Origin: Bemisia tabaci
Taxonomy: Eukaryota > Arthropoda > Insecta > Hemiptera > Aleyrodidae
Direction: 5' to 3'
Assembly: GCF_918797505.1 (NCBI RefSeq)
Contig: NC_092795.1
Coordinates: forward strand, 60,486,916-60,550,915
Length of the DNA stretch: 64,000 bases
How positions within the stretch are numbered: position 1 is the first letter of the stretch; the number at the start of each line of letters is the position of its first letter. Below are positions 1 through 11,122 of this stretch, piece after piece. A program made the translations under genes and the position numbers. A model generated the notes under the pieces. It had not been told where the DNA came from, ran no database searches, and saw only the letters and a program-made list of their open reading frames with translations.

Positions 1-960
1 ATTTCTTACGACCTCCCCCCACTAGGTATCTAGATCCGCCTAAGTGTTCAATTCGAAGCTCGTTTCCATATAAACCAGTTTTTTAAGTTGCGTGACCATT
101 GATGAGAAAAAGATAGCTCAATGCTATGCTAATAAAACTCAAAATAATTCTGGGACAAAACAACGCAACTTAAAACAACAATAAAAAACGATAGTTACTG
201 TATCCTGTGAAAACTCGAGGAAATTGATGATTAATGGTAATTATGATCTATGCTGATTCCAATCCGAGTATTGCAGGATTTTGCGGGACACTTGACACCG
301 CGGGTTCCCGTGCAAAGCGCTTTCCCGTGACGAGAGAGGATCGTATCCAGAGGCGCGAAAAAAGGGAAATAAAAAGACAAATAAACATAATACAAAATAA
401 ACAAAGGAATCGATGAGGATTTTTCTTTTCAGCGCTGGCGTTATTTATCAGTGGCTGCGGAGCGTCTGAAAGCTATTCACGGAATTGTAATTCAGCAAAT
501 CGGAGCGTATTTTGACGCAGTCTTGCGCAAACAAGCCGGACACGGTCCATTTATTAATCGGCCAAAGTGCAGGTGGTTGCGTGCCGACCTGCATAATACA
601 GGAGGAAGGCAGTCGACTCGAATTTCCTATTTTAGTCACTTGAAATTTTTGAATTTATTTAAATTTTAAAACAGCCAGACTTTTAATTTACCACTCAGGA
701 AACTCCTTCCACATTTACTCCTGGGTACAATCGAACTTTATGAAATCACGTGTATCTTTCGATAACTTTCGCAAACCCGTTTTTACCCGGAAAAGAGTTT
801 TTTTTTCCCGAAATGATTGCATTTAAAATAATTAGGATGTTTGTTAATTCCGTTCACTATAATTGCTTCTCATTAGATTTGTTTAGTACTCTAAGAAGCA
901 ATTTCTTTCAGCTAGCATTTGAAGCATCTTTTTACCCACATATGTTCCTAACTAACTATC
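1..960. other. Stretch without recognisable gene
   Basis: AT-rich sequence with only short ORFs that show no recognisable protein. The short motif AAGTTGCGTGACC near position 85 also occurs in the 76-bp array at 3.6 kb, so part of this stretch may be an old repeat relic. Nothing else is supported. Confidence 0.5.
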
Positions 961-964
961 GAAA

Positions 965-1370
965 TGAGGCAAAAAAAAAACTTCTCTTCTACTTCATTCT
1001 CTACCTCTTCTTTCCTTTCTTCTTCTGCCTCTTTCTTTACCCTTCTTCCTTCTTTTGCAACTTTCCCTCTTTTTTCTTATCCTCTTCCTCCTTCTTTTTC
1101 TTCTGCTTTTTTCACCTTCTTCATCCTATTCCCCCCCCCCTTCTTCATCTTCCTCTACTTATTTTCCTTCTTCTTTTTCGTCTTTCTTTTGCCTCTTTTT
1201 TCTTATTATTCTCCTCTTTCTCCTTTCCACCCCCTCTTATTTCTTCTTTTTCTTCCTCTTTTCCTTCTCCTCTTCCGCTATTTTCTTCCTCTCCGCCTGC
1301 CTCCTCCTCCTTTTATGTGTTCTTCGTCTTCCTATTCCTATTCTCCCTCTCCTCCATGCACTTCCAGTGC
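965..1370. repeat. Polypyrimidine (C/T) low-complexity tract
   Basis: About 400 bases are almost wholly C and T on the plus strand, built of TTC, TCC and CTT triplets with a run of ten Cs near 1131. All three plus frames stay open only because pyrimidine codons encode Phe, Ser, Pro and Leu, which gives spurious long ORFs. Such tracts can form triplex DNA, but no function is shown. Confidence 0.9.
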
Positions 1371-1374
1371 TCCC

Positions 1375-1500
1375 ATTTCCCGGAACCAGTTTTGAATTCC
1401 GGAACTTTTGAGATTTTCCTTGATTGTTCCCGGAACTTTTGGAATTCCGAATTGTTCCGGATCTTTCGCATTTTCCGGAACGGTCTCGGAGCATTTGAAA
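1375..1500. repeat. TTCCGGAA-rich degenerate short repeats
   Basis: Several overlapping copies of a short palindromic word (TTCCGGAA, TTCCCGGAAC) with about 30-base periodicity. Similar words occur at 31480-31750 and 37350-37460, so this is a dispersed simple-repeat type and not a gene. Confidence 0.55.
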
Positions 1501-1504
1501 ACTT

Positions 1505-2190
1505 TATAAAGAATCCGCGAATTTTAGACGTTCATGGAATGGGAGCACTGCGTACTCCTCTATCTTTCCCTTTTTATTTTCCTTATTCTTCTCTTTCCAT
1601 TCCTCCTCTCGCTCCCCTTTTCCGATCATGTATGCGTTCTCAACTGCCATACGATTGAAGTCGCAAGACTCGAGTCTGGCCGACCGGGGCCAAATCTTAC
1701 TGTTAGTGTCCAAAAGCGCCATGGCCATCGTGCGGAAGCACTCGTAAGCCGATAAGAGCGGACTATTGAGTCGGGGATAATCCCTCGAACGGGGACGGGG
1801 ACGGGACCACCGTGCGAAGGGGCATGTGCTTTTGACCCCGTTTCAGTGTCACCGCGGACGTTAAACTCGTTAATGTTTTTTGGAGCCGGCGACGGTCGAC
1901 CGTGTTCGCGCTGTTTTTCGCGGTTCCTCACATTCCCCTCCGAGCGCCCCCCCCCCCCACCCCCCTTGCCGCCCGGAAGCTCCGCGCCATTCGGCGGCTT
2001 GTAATTATCGTAGCCGAGCAGGCTTCGCGAAAACGGCTTTTAAAAAGTTCGCGGCTTCCACCCTCGGTCGTTTTCTTAACTCGCTCGTTGTGCTTTTTGC
2101 GGCTCTCGTCTTTGAAGGCGCGATTGAATATCGACCGCGCCTCTCCGCCTTGCTTGACCTCGTTGTCGGCGGACCTGCTTCTAGATAAAT
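1505..2190. other. GC-rich block without recognisable gene
   Basis: The second half (about 1860-2170) is clearly richer in G+C and CpG than its surroundings and contains a long C run near 1950-1965. Open frames exist on both strands because of composition, but no domain, Kozak-like start or splice pattern stands out. It could be a CpG-rich regulatory region; that is inference only. Confidence 0.35.
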
Positions 2191-2196
2191 TCGAGC

Positions 2197-2330
2197 ACAT
2201 TTTGCAATAAGGAATCACTTTTTCTGGCTCATTTCAGAAACAACATACATGCTATTGATTTTCCTATGCAGGAAGGTGCTTTTGTGGAGGAGCCAGAGAT
2301 AGTGCTTCCTCACTGCAAAATGTAATCCAG
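2197..2330. mobile_element. MITE family D1a, intact copy
   Basis: A short inverted-repeat element. The left end reads ATTTTGCAATAAGGAA and the right end ends in the complement (TTCCTCACTGCAAAATG). The interior carries CTGGCTCATTT and GAGCCAGAGATAG, which pair with each other. The same element is seen at 53335-53455 and, interrupted, at 14037-14700. It has no coding capacity and is non-autonomous. Confidence 0.75.
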
Positions 2331-2411
2331 TTGAACGGAGTTTAGCGGGTAGGACCCAAGAGCCAAGACATATTTCCGGAAAAACTGAGTCATGAGTTAT
2401 TTGAACCACGT

Positions 2412-2650
2412 TTAGCAGAAAGGAACCAAGCTACGACAGCTCATTTCCAAATTTAACTGGGAATTTTCTAATGTTTTACAAGAGAACGCATGTGCAGATT
2501 CCTTCGCAAATAATTTCTTTCGTACTATGCGGAAAATTCACTGGAATTTGCACAAAAATCCGCACAACTGACTTTCATGTAAAATATTAAACTGCCCAAT
2601 TACATTTGGCACCGCGACCAAAAAATGGCTTTTTTGCACCCAGCGGAGTG
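2412..2650. mobile_element. MITE family D2, copy 1
   Basis: Matches the element at 39745-40150 over most of its length, for example AGAAAGGAACCAAG at the left and ATTACATTTGGCA at the right. The right arm is degraded here. No coding capacity. It lies directly beside a D1a copy whose ends share the AAGGAACCA word. Confidence 0.65.
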
Positions 2651-3107
2651 CTTCCGAAAAAAATTTAACAAATATCAAATTTTGTGAAATTTCACTTTCC
2701 ATCTCTACTTGCATGCATTCCATCATTCAAATGAGCATTCCATTACACATGAGAGCAATCTTCTGTGGAGTAACGACCATACGATAGCTGTGCAGAGTGT
2801 TCTCGGCGAAGAAAAATCAAGATGCGGGAATTTTCTGCGCGGTCGTAAATCGCGGAGGACAGGTGGCGAATGCCCCGTCAGCACTCTTGTAGGAGGGGGG
2901 CGCTGCTCCCTCTACAAAGCTGAAAACAGGAGGCGACGGCAAATAAACTGCACCGAAGATGGGGATGATAGTGGCGAAGGACGCGAGCTAGACGGGGGAG
3001 GGGATAAATGATTTCAGGATCTGGAAAGCCAAACGAAAGCCAAAACTAAGGACTCAGAGCGTCGAACAGCGGGCGGCGTAGTACGTGTTGTCTCCGCGAT
3101 ACGGCTT
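2651..3107. other. Stretch without recognisable gene
   Basis: Mixed sequence with a purine-rich, GC-richer portion around 2830-3000. No ORF with recognisable similarity, no clear inverted repeat. Confidence 0.4.
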
Positions 3108-3182
3108 CCTGCGCTGTTGCCGTCCAAGTGACGTTGTTTCATGACGTCATATTAGAAAATTTTGCCAAATTTAAAAAGAGGT
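3108..3182 (+). repeat. Direct repeat, left copy (pair with 4138-4208)
   Basis: About 70 bases containing GCTGTTGCCGTCCAAGTGAC and TGACGTCATATTAGA are repeated in the same orientation at 4138-4208. The pair brackets the foldback element and the 76-bp array, suggesting a duplication that spans them or insertion between two tandem copies. Confidence 0.7.
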
Positions 3183-3206
3183 GCTTAAGAAATTTCTCTA
3201 AGGGGT

Positions 3207-3630
3207 CAGTTGCGCTGGTCACAGAATTGTATTTTGATGCGAGATTCTTGTAGATTAGCTAAAAATATTAAAATCGGTCCAAACCTCAACTTTCTACATT
3301 CAATATCAATCGATACATCGCCCTTTGAAAAGTCAGGTTTTTGACGTCATCCACAGCGGTAGTGACACCCTTGGTCTCTTCCACCTTGTCTGATCCGCAT
3401 CTCACGACGAGTAACCAGTGCTAATGTGTGTATCCCTGACTGATAAAACCAAGGTGGAGGAAACCAAGGGTGTCACTGCCGCGGTGGATGACGTCAAAAA
3501 CCCGACTTTTCAAAGGGCGATAACTCGGTTAATATTGAATGTAGAAAGTTGCGGTTTGGACAGATCTGATTATTTTTGGCTTATCTACAAGAGTCAAGCA
3601 TTTAAAACGATTTTACGACCAGCGCAACTG
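3207..3630. mobile_element. Foldback MITE family C, copy 1
   Basis: A 424-bp near-perfect palindrome. It starts CAGTTGCGCTGGTC and ends GACCAGCGCAACTG. The arms, about 200 bases each, share TGACGTCATCCAC / GTGGATGACGTCA and the block AGTGACACCCTTGG / CCAAGGGTGTCACT near the centre. A second copy of the same size is at 23272-23694. The short ORF inside the right arm is only arm sequence. Confidence 0.9.
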
Positions 3631-3948
3631 CCCAACCGAACGCTTACAACGCCTTCAAATCTGGCAATACCTCCCGCTTTGCCGAGAGGTTAGTTTAGTT
3701 GCGTGACCCAACCGAACGCTTAAAACGCCTTCAAATCTGGCCATACTTCCCGTTTTGCCGAGAGGTTAGTTTAGTTGCGTGACCCAACCGAACGCTTAGA
3801 ACGCCTTCAAATCTGGCGATACCTCCCGCTTTGCCGAGAGGTTAGTTTAGTTGCGTGACCCAACCGAACGCTTTGAACGCCTTCAAATCTGGCGATACCT
3901 TCCGCTTTGCCGAGAGGTTAGTTTAGTTGCGTGACCCAACTGAACGCG
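3631..3948 (+). repeat. 76-bp tandem array, four units
   Basis: The phrase CCCAACCGAACGCTT recurs at 3631, 3707, 3783 and 3859, and a partial fifth start is at 3935, giving an exact 76-base period. Each unit contains GCCGAGAGGTTAGTTTAGTT. Units differ by only a few bases, so the array is recent or homogenised. It begins exactly where the foldback element ends. A diverged single unit is visible around 40540-40610. Confidence 0.95.
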
Positions 3949-4044
3949 ACTCATTGTTAGTTTACTCATTTTACTGCACGCAGCTAGCTGATAGCATCAC
4001 AAGAAGCATTACAAATCGTGTTTTCAGTGCGGTTGTCCATTGTC

Positions 4045-4302
4045 AGTGCGGTAGCTATTCTAGAGGTATACTCAGAGGCAAAGAGACCCTTTACGAACCT
4101 CTTAGCAACGGGTATGAACCTCTACTTCATAAGATGCAACGCTGTTGCCGTCGAAGTGACGATGTCTCATGACGTCATATTAGAGAATTTTACCGATTTA
4201 AAAAAAGGCGGCAGCCATTCTAGAGGTATACTACATATAAGCAAAGAGAGACCCTTCACGAACCTCTTGGCGACAGGTTGAAACTTTTAATTTATGGGAT
4301 GC
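4045..4302 (+). repeat. Imperfect direct duplication
   Basis: The block TATTCTAGAGGTATACT...ACGAACCTCTTAGC at 4050-4140 returns at 4209-4302 with small changes. Between them lies the right copy of the 70-bp direct repeat (4138-4208). No coding sense. Confidence 0.7.
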
Positions 4303-4336
4303 AACACCTCCTTCCAGTATCACGTTTTTTTCGGCT

Positions 4337-4456
4337 TTCGACCTACCTACTAGGTGACGTAATGAGTCAAACACGTTTATACTGAACTTCGGTTCTTTTG
4401 CCAAGAAAAGTAGTCAACACGTTATTAAACATCCACCTAGAAGGTAGGTCAACAGT
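4337..4456. repeat. Small palindromic element
   Basis: GACCTACCTACTAGGTG on the left pairs with CACCTAGAAGGTAGGTC on the right, and the flanking ACACGTTTAT / AACGTGTT also pair. About 120 bases, with the look of a short MITE or a snapback relic. Confidence 0.6.
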
Positions 4457-4609
4457 TGAATATTGGAGTCCCAAAAGTAGAAGCTTTCACAATTGCTAAA
4501 ATACCATGGGCTTCGCTTTGTCTCTGTGTGCACTTTTTGGCCCGAGAGTGGTGGCGATGAAGACAGTATTTTTCAAATGTCCGCTATTCGCATTTCGGGC
4601 ACTTTTTGG

Positions 4610-4812
4610 TGGCGTAGGTCGGTACGGACAACTTTTATCATAAATTTTCTTGGAAATGGTGTAGTTTGTGGAAAAAGTCATTCTATATAAAGTGTTTGAA
4701 ATTATATCATGAGTTAATGTAAGCAAAAAAATCGGACGCTATGGTCCGTTTTCCATATTTTGAGTTCCGGATTTTGCTGGAATAGCGACGCCATATTGTA
4801 CCGACCTACGTC
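4610..4812. mobile_element. Short TIR element (GGCGTAGGTCGGTAC ends)
   Basis: The left end TGGCGTAGGTCGGTAC is matched in inverted orientation by GTACCGACCTACGTCA about 185 bases later. The interior is AT-rich and non-coding. Only one copy was noticed in the window. Confidence 0.6.
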
Positions 4813-5545
4813 ATAGGGTAAACAATCCTCAAGATGAAAACATTTACTTTTTTTCCTCTACGCGCTGGTGCATTCATTGCAACGAAATTTGCGGCGGGTG
4901 TTTGACCATGTGGCAATGGGGTATTGTTTCTTGAGGAGTTCGTGCCGGTGGCAATGAGACAGGGTGCCAACCCTGCTGCGACGCGGTGAGGCTGCTCCAG
5001 CAGCGAGTAAACAAGATCATGCGAGTTACCCAGTCACCGGTTGAGGCGAGCTCCCAACTTACTACCCTGCACTCCCAACTATCCCCCCTCTGAATTTCTG
5101 TGCTTCATCCGTGCTTAGCCCTCAACCCTTGTTGTCATCCTCACTACAATGGAAACTTTTGCACAGAACAAAGGCATCGACGCGCGGACGTTCCCCCACA
5201 TCACTTTGGCGCGGAGGATGGTGTCAGAAACTTGCGAACACTAGCCGATTAAAGTCACGTAACATTGTATCCGATTTTCGCTTTTCTTATTAGAAGTGTT
5301 TGGAAGATACTCATCAAGAGGACGGCATTAATGGATTTCAAAATTCTACGATTTTGTAATGTTTTTGTTTTTGAGTACGGTGGGGGGGGGGGGGCAAATT
5401 TGTCATAAAATTCTTTATCATGAAAACTATTAGCCGCCAAGTCGTTTGAGATTGACAAAATGCATCGTTTTGGCTGAAAGAAAAAAGGTTTCACCATCGG
5501 AATTAACACTTTTAGTGTTGACGCCACCATAGGATTCTCCATTGT
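4813..5545. other. Stretch without recognisable gene
   Basis: Contains a run of about thirteen Gs near 5382-5394 and otherwise unremarkable sequence. No supported coding exon or element. Confidence 0.4.
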
Positions 5546-5735
5546 ACACGGAAAAAAAAAACTTCGGCCATGGAAGCCGTACTTACACCGTCCGCGTTCC
5601 GGGCTCAGAGGCCGAAAGTTCCAGGCGTAGAACCCGTAGCAATCGAATGTTACGGCTCCAGCACCCGGAACTTTCGGCCTCTGAGCCGGGAACGGACGGT
5701 ATGTGTATACAACCCTAACTTATTTCTCAGTGTAT
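5546..5735. mobile_element. MITE family I, copy 1
   Basis: Begins CACGGAAAAAAAAAACTTCG and ends in TTATTTCTCAGTG, flanked on both sides by TA. The interior has inverted GGCTCAGAGGCCGAAAGTT / AACTTTCGGCCTCTGAGCC arms. A second copy is at 26729-26927. The CAC..GAAAAA ends resemble family A, suggesting a related transposase. Confidence 0.8.
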
Positions 5736-7340
5736 CGAATTGGATCCTAGCAATCACAATGGCATGACCTCTTTCAATAGCGAGAAGATCGATATATATC
5801 GCTTTTCTATGACGCGGTACCAATAGCGTTTACAGAGTGAAAGAACGGAGCGGGGGCAATCCGGCAGCGCGCGGAAAGCTCGGAGCTCGGCGAAAAGGAG
5901 CGAAGCTGCGCGGAGGGAACAATGAAGGTAATATATTTCGGCAGAGAAACAATTTACCACTTAAAGCCAAAACCCGAGCGGAAACTGACGCGACGGCCCC
6001 CCTCGTGCCCCCTCGACCCTCCGGGGGGCCCGCCGCCCCCGCTCCCCTCCACGACGCGCCCGCGTAATCACTTTAATTAAGCGCCCTCGCGTCTTTTCAC
6101 CTTCGAAATATGCACCCCCCCCCCCCCCGCCGCCATCAACCCCATCACCTGCGTCTTACAGGTTGCCGCCGCGCAAACAAATCACTCGCCGTCGTGCCGT
6201 GTCCGGTTGGACGGCTCCAACGAAAGGGACTGTGGCCGTAGCGGAATGTTTATTTCAGGGTTTTTTTTTAAGTTTATTTATCATCGGATTCCCTGACTTC
6301 CCCTGATTTTTCCCTAACTATTTTTGCTTTTCCCTCATCCCAAATTTTTTTAATTCCCTACCTTAAGGGAAATAGTTGGGAACAAAATTTCCACCTGTTT
6401 TTCTTAATATACGCGAACTGTCGCTAAACTTTGGACGAAGTTTCCTTGTTTAATGATCAAACGACAGATAAAGGCATTGAGTTGCAGGGTGAAAAATGAC
6501 AAGCCTTAAAAATGACCAGAAAGATAAACAGTTGGTAGATCAGTGATAAATTTTGGTGATCAGTATATTTGTCGGAAATTCCCTGACTTTTCCTCCGAAT
6601 TCCCTAGACTCGTGAGTTTTCGGACTTACGCCCGTCTGACAGAAACCGATTAAATTGACCTGATCTTTCCCCTTTTCAGAGAGGTCCCTTAAAACTTTTG
6701 GGGGCTCCCAAAAGTCGTTTCCTTTGATCTCAGAGCACTCACAAAATGTTAAGTCTCCAACACAATTGGTTCAAAATCTATAAGGGTGACTTAGTGCAAG
6801 TGGTGCGAGACTTTTAAATCACACCCTATATGTACGAAAATCCATATAATGACAACTTGCAAGAGGAAAATTCAGGAGATCTACATAGAAGCAATTCAAA
6901 GATGTTATACGTGATAATGTTCATTCTTGGATCAATACCGGTATCCTGTTTGTTTTATTTCTGTTGTCTTTTTCGTTGTTTCCCTCTTCAACTCTTGGAG
7001 GGCGCTAAAGGAAAGCTCCATTGAGCTTCGCTCCCTGAAACTCGAGCATTCGCAGATGAAGATTCGAGGCCGTTGACGGGGCAGACGATGGCGTCGGGAG
7101 AAAAGGCGTTAAATATTCCTGCTCACGTTCCCGGGTGGGTGAAAACAAATCGTTACCACTGCGTTGCGGGTTGCCGGCGCCGCGAGCCGAAGGCGCTCCG
7201 CTTCGTTTGAATAAAATCTGGCTTAATTTGAAAAGTGTTCTTTCACGGCTCGCGACCCCGCGATCCTCCGTCAGCGACCTAATTCCGACCATAAATCTCA
7301 ATTCCTCCTTCGGCGGCGCACAATTCAACCAAGTAAGAGA
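5736..7340. other. Stretch without recognisable gene
   Basis: Contains a GC- and CpG-rich part (about 5840-6240, with a C run near 6114-6130) followed by AT-rich sequence with repeated CCCTGACTTTTCC words (6240-6610). No exon or complete element could be supported. Confidence 0.4.
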
Positions 7341-7530
7341 AGAGGTCGGACATGACATTTTTGGCTAAAATTTCCAATTTTTGATGTTTGTTTTGTCACA
7401 AATTCAATTTCAAAGGGTGTTTCTGAAAGGGAATTTCACGAAAAAACCAATGGAACCACTCTTAAACTTTATTGTTTTATATTTTCGAAAATATGACCTT
7501 TCGAAGTTTCCAGATTTTGTCCGACTTCTC
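7341..7530. mobile_element. MITE with AGAGGTCGGACA ends, copy 1
   Basis: Starts AGAGGTCGGACATGA and ends TTTTGTCCGACTTCT, an inverted pair. Almost the same 190 bases occur in opposite orientation at 10931-11122, including the shared interior word CCAATGGAACCACT. Non-coding. Confidence 0.75.
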
Positions 7531-7574
7531 CAATTGGCCCGGTCCAGTGTGCGGCGCGGCGGCGGAGGTATTTT

Positions 7575-7824
7575 GCCGTGCTACGGAAGAACGCCGTATG
7601 AACATTCGAGACTTGCCAAATTTCCTTCGATAAAATGTTTATTTTTGAGAAAAATTAAGAAATGTTTTCCTAGAAATTTTCAGGAACTTCAGATCAAAAT
7701 ACAAACAATGTTCTCTGAAAAATTGGAAGGAAACTATTCATAAGTTTACCGGAAAATTCGTGTTTTATCGCAGAAAATTTGGCATCGCTTGAAGTTTCAT
7801 ACGGCGTTTTTCCTTAGCACGGCA
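7575..7824. mobile_element. MITE family B, copy 1
   Basis: About 250 bases bounded by GCCGTGCTACGGAAGAACGC and GCGTTTTTCCTTAGCACGGC. Just inside are GCCGTATGAACATTCGAG at the left and, at the right, the counterpart ending in ATACGGC. The interior shows AATTTTC/GAAAATT arms. It is the most numerous family in the window, with eight near-complete and three partial copies. No transposase is encoded. Confidence 0.9.
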
Positions 7825-8199
7825 GTATTGCTCTTGGTGTTTGTGTCGACGTCGAGGTGACGACGCTTTATTTCGGGGGCGCAACGTGAATCGGGAACCG
7901 TGACAAATGAGAATGCTAGATGTCGCTTATCAGCCGCCCCGGTGCGGCGCGGCGATGGCTTGGCCGAGTTATTACGCGCCGCGGAAGGGCAGGTTATGGC
8001 GGGTGAAATGATCAAACTTTCGGAGCATTAAAGCAGAATGGCGAAGGTACAATGAGGAAAAAACCGTGCTTGTGTATCGATCCGACCAAAGGCAACAAAA
8101 GGGTATAAAGGGTGTTCCGAAATTATTACCATCGGCGAGAGAAAAGGGCGGCTTAGGAAATCTGGACTCCTCTCCTCGGTATCACGACGTTTTACCGAC

Positions 8200-8540
8200 A
8201 GGACGTTTGAACTACAACTTTTGACCTACATACGTTTGATCTAATTTTGACCTACAATAATTTTTACCTACGGTAATTTTGACCTACCGACCATACTTTT
8301 GACCGATTTGACCTATATGAATTACGAATTTGGTCCACACAATACTAATGTTAACAACCTATTTTATGCCAAACATGCTCACTTTCATTGAACTTGGAAC
8401 CATTAGGACACTGCTGCTCAAACCATTCTGTCTCCTTAGGGTCAATTTTGGATCCATCATTGTCAAATTTCCTGTACTCCAATGGCTTTTAGGTCAAAAA
8501 TACTGTAGGTAAAAATTGTTGTAGGTAAACAGGTGTAAGT
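8200..8540. repeat. Foldback region with GACCTAC words
   Basis: Repeated TTGACCTAC and TTTACCTAC words between 8215 and 8300 are answered by the inverted GTAGGTAAAAATTG / GTAGGTCA-type words at 8490-8530. The spacer has no recognisable gene. Probably a short inverted-repeat element. Confidence 0.55.
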
Positions 8541-8554
8541 TTCATTGGACATAT

Positions 8555-8925
8555 TTCTACCAAACAGACCTATGTGGAGGTGAGAAATGGGGTGTGCTCG
8601 TCGAAGCTGCATAAGAAGCAATGTAAAGTGGGCGTGATTCCTTTTGAAGAATTGGGAAAGCGGGATATTACATTCTATCAAACAGACCTATGTGCCATCT
8701 GAATGCGGAATTCATGAGCCGCGGGCATGGCAAGAGAGCGTTGTGAACAGGGCTCATGAGTTAATGCCCCCCGACGAAGATCGCGCCCCCGCTCGCGGGC
8801 TCGATCATTGCCGCTGACGTCATTGGCGCTTTGTTATTCTCATTCACTCTTACGGCCAGAGAACTATCGAGCACATCCCATATTTCTCACCTTCACATAG
8901 TTCTGTTTGATAGAAATACGTCCAA
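8555..8925. repeat. Inverted repeat pair around 'AACAGACCTATGTG'
   Basis: ACCAAACAGACCTATGTGGAGGTGAGAAAT (split: ACCAAACAGACC, TATGTGGAGGTGAG) at 8560 pairs with CTCACCTTCACATAG...TCTGTTTGATAGAAA at 8885-8915. An extra single arm is at 8676-8692. The GC-richer middle (8740-8830) has no coding sense. Confidence 0.55.
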
Positions 8926-9422
8926 TTGTCCTGTGGGTAATATGTTCGTTAATCGAAGGTCAGGTAACCCTCTACTCTCCTCCGAAACCATCAAGCATTC
9001 GTTCGGTTTGTCTTGTTATTTCTAAAGATACTGGCTAACTTTAATTTATATTTGATTAATTAACTGAGCATTTTCATACTTTCTTTCTTTCGAACAGTGA
9101 CGAATCATATCCATCTCTCTATTCCTAGCACTATGAAAGTTACACTTCGGAAGAGAATACCGGATACCTAGGCCAGTATTTCAAGTGTTTCATTTCATCA
9201 CGCTCGTGAGTCTCATTAGGGATGACAGGATTCCAAGGGAACTGATCATTGTAGTTTTAAACTGGTGTAACAACTTGTTGAGAGATGATGCCTCATCAAT
9301 CATTTAGTGCTCTTCAACTGTTCGCCCTCATCATATGGATCGCTGGAATGCCAGAATTCTTTTAACTACTGGGGAAATAGAAAGTGTTATTAGATTTGAC
9401 AATGTTGAACGATTTTTTCATA

Positions 9423-9636
9423 CACTGGAAAAAAAAGAATCTTAAATTTGCCGCCAAGAAGTATTTCTTCTTAAATCAAGAATTTTTCCGGTTAATATAA
9501 GCTACTTTCTTGCTTAACCCAAGCATTATTTTTCTTGTATCAAGAAAAAGTCAGCTTAAAGCAAGAAAAAAAAAAAATTCTTGGCGGCGAATTCAAGAAT
9601 CATCATGCTTGATCCAAGCTACTTTTTTTTTCAGTG
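9423..9636. mobile_element. MITE family A-like, copy 1 (TA duplication)
   Basis: Begins CACTGGAAAAAAAAGAATCT and ends TTTTTTTTTCAGTG, with TA on both sides as the target duplication. The interior arms carry TTGCCGCCAAGAA and its complement TTCTTGGCGGC. The interior differs from the other A copies, but ends and duplication length agree, so it is a subfamily. Confidence 0.8.
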
Positions 9637-9639
9637 TAC

Positions 9640-10085
9640 TTTGCTATATATTCTATTCTTTATCTCGCTCCGTAGTTTTTGTTGCATGGTGTAGTACCTC
9701 TTTCTTTTGCCTTAAAAATGATCGGAATGATCGAAAAGCTTCGGGTCTCTGAATAAAATGTATTCTTATTACACCTTAGCATAATGGCGCCTTATGTATC
9801 ACATAAATTCCCACACAAAATTTATTGGTGTACTCGTGATGATAATTATCACAATGTTCAAGTAGAAATAAATTTAATCAATCGATCAGTTCTTCATTAC
9901 AGAGGAGGATAGTATCTCCAGAAAACTCTAGGGTCAAAAATTTACTAGGTTCACGTCCGAAATGATGTGATTAAAAAGGGAACGAATGATGACTTTAAGA
10001 TCCTTTGGCCTCAATGGCTAGAAAAACATGATTCGCTCAGCAATAAAATCTGAGAGATTCCTCCTTGCTGAGCGGATCGAGGATA
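9640..10085. other. Stretch without recognisable gene
   Basis: AT-rich, no element ends, no credible exon seen. Confidence 0.4.
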
Positions 10086-10095
10086 GCTACACGCA

Positions 10096-10259
10096 GTGAT
10101 GTGGCGTGAATTGCGATGTATCGATTGTTCTGCCATTTAAACGTATGGTAAAGAATCGATTATCAATGTGTTCGCTGCGAACACCCTGTTTATCGATGCT
10201 TTTCCATACGTTTAAATGGCATAACAATTGATATATCGCAAAGCAGGCCACGTCACTGA
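10096..10259. mobile_element. MITE family G, copy 1
   Basis: Starts AGTGATGTGGCGTGAATTGC and ends with the inverted GGCCACGTCACTG. Inner arms are CATTTAAACGTATGG and CCATACGTTTAAATG. The word CTACACGC stands on both sides (10088-10095 and 10261-10268), a target duplication of at least 8 bases. Related copies are at 20202, 39762 and 49160. Confidence 0.85.
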
Positions 10260-10930
10260 CTACACGCTTGTTCCGACAACGGATTAAGGTCCTTTGGTGC
10301 TGCGTGGCTGATCCGTTAATTGTGTAATAATTGGGTGAGAATGAATGATAAGATGCTCAAACGGAACTCGAGAAAATGGAGAGGAAGTCTAAGATCGATA
10401 TTCAACGAAATGTTTCCGGCTGATTGTGAGTCCTTTGTTGGATGAAAGCAGGTTAAGACGGGCTACGTTCTCCAAACATCTCGTGGCCAAGTAAGCGTAT
10501 CTTCGCAATCTGTTTTTAAGCGACTAAAATTACTCCCATTGTAATACTAAATCATTGAATCTATGTCAGATCTAAATACCTGCCAGTATACATTGTTAGG
10601 ATAAGATTCCTCTCTTTCAGGGATGATGGAGGAGTAGATGGGAGGACAGGGCTTATGAGCGTCTAGAGATTGGTGATAACTGGACCTTCGTCTGTCGTCC
10701 CCCTCCAATCGATAGCACCACTGACATTTATAAATTCTCAATTATGAACCTAATTACAAATTCTCTAAATTTTAAGGATTTTTTGGAAGATTTAGTTTCT
10801 AATATCCGTCTGACATAACTGAATATCTTAGTTCAAAAACGACCCATCTCCAGTATACTCCATGGCAGATGGATATCTTCGCTATGCTTTTGTCTGGTCT
10901 AAGTTTGAATCTGCCGCTCGAGTCAAAGGG
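10260..10930. other. Stretch without recognisable gene
   Basis: No inverted repeats, tandem repeats or convincing exons noticed. Confidence 0.4.
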
Positions 10931-11122
10931 GAAGGTCGGACAAAATTTGGAAACTTTAAAAGCTAATTATTCCGTTTTTACAAAACTTTGAGGTTCTTAA
11001 AGTGGTTCCATTGGTTCCCTCGTTCAATTTTCTTCTAGAAGCACCCCTTGAAATTTAAAGTGTGAGGAAATAGACATCAAAATTTGCAGTTTTTGTGGAA
11101 AATTTCATGTGCGACCTCTTCT
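10931..11122. mobile_element. MITE with AGAGGTCGGACA ends, copy 2 (inverted)
   Basis: Reverse-oriented relative to the copy at 7341. Both lie upstream of a family B element, so the pair may have moved or been duplicated together. Confidence 0.75.

Noticed and set aside
750..1658. 302-codon plus-strand ORF and overlapping frames
   Set aside because: Most of it is the C/T tract, read as Phe, Ser, Pro and Leu in every frame. No domain and no splice support.
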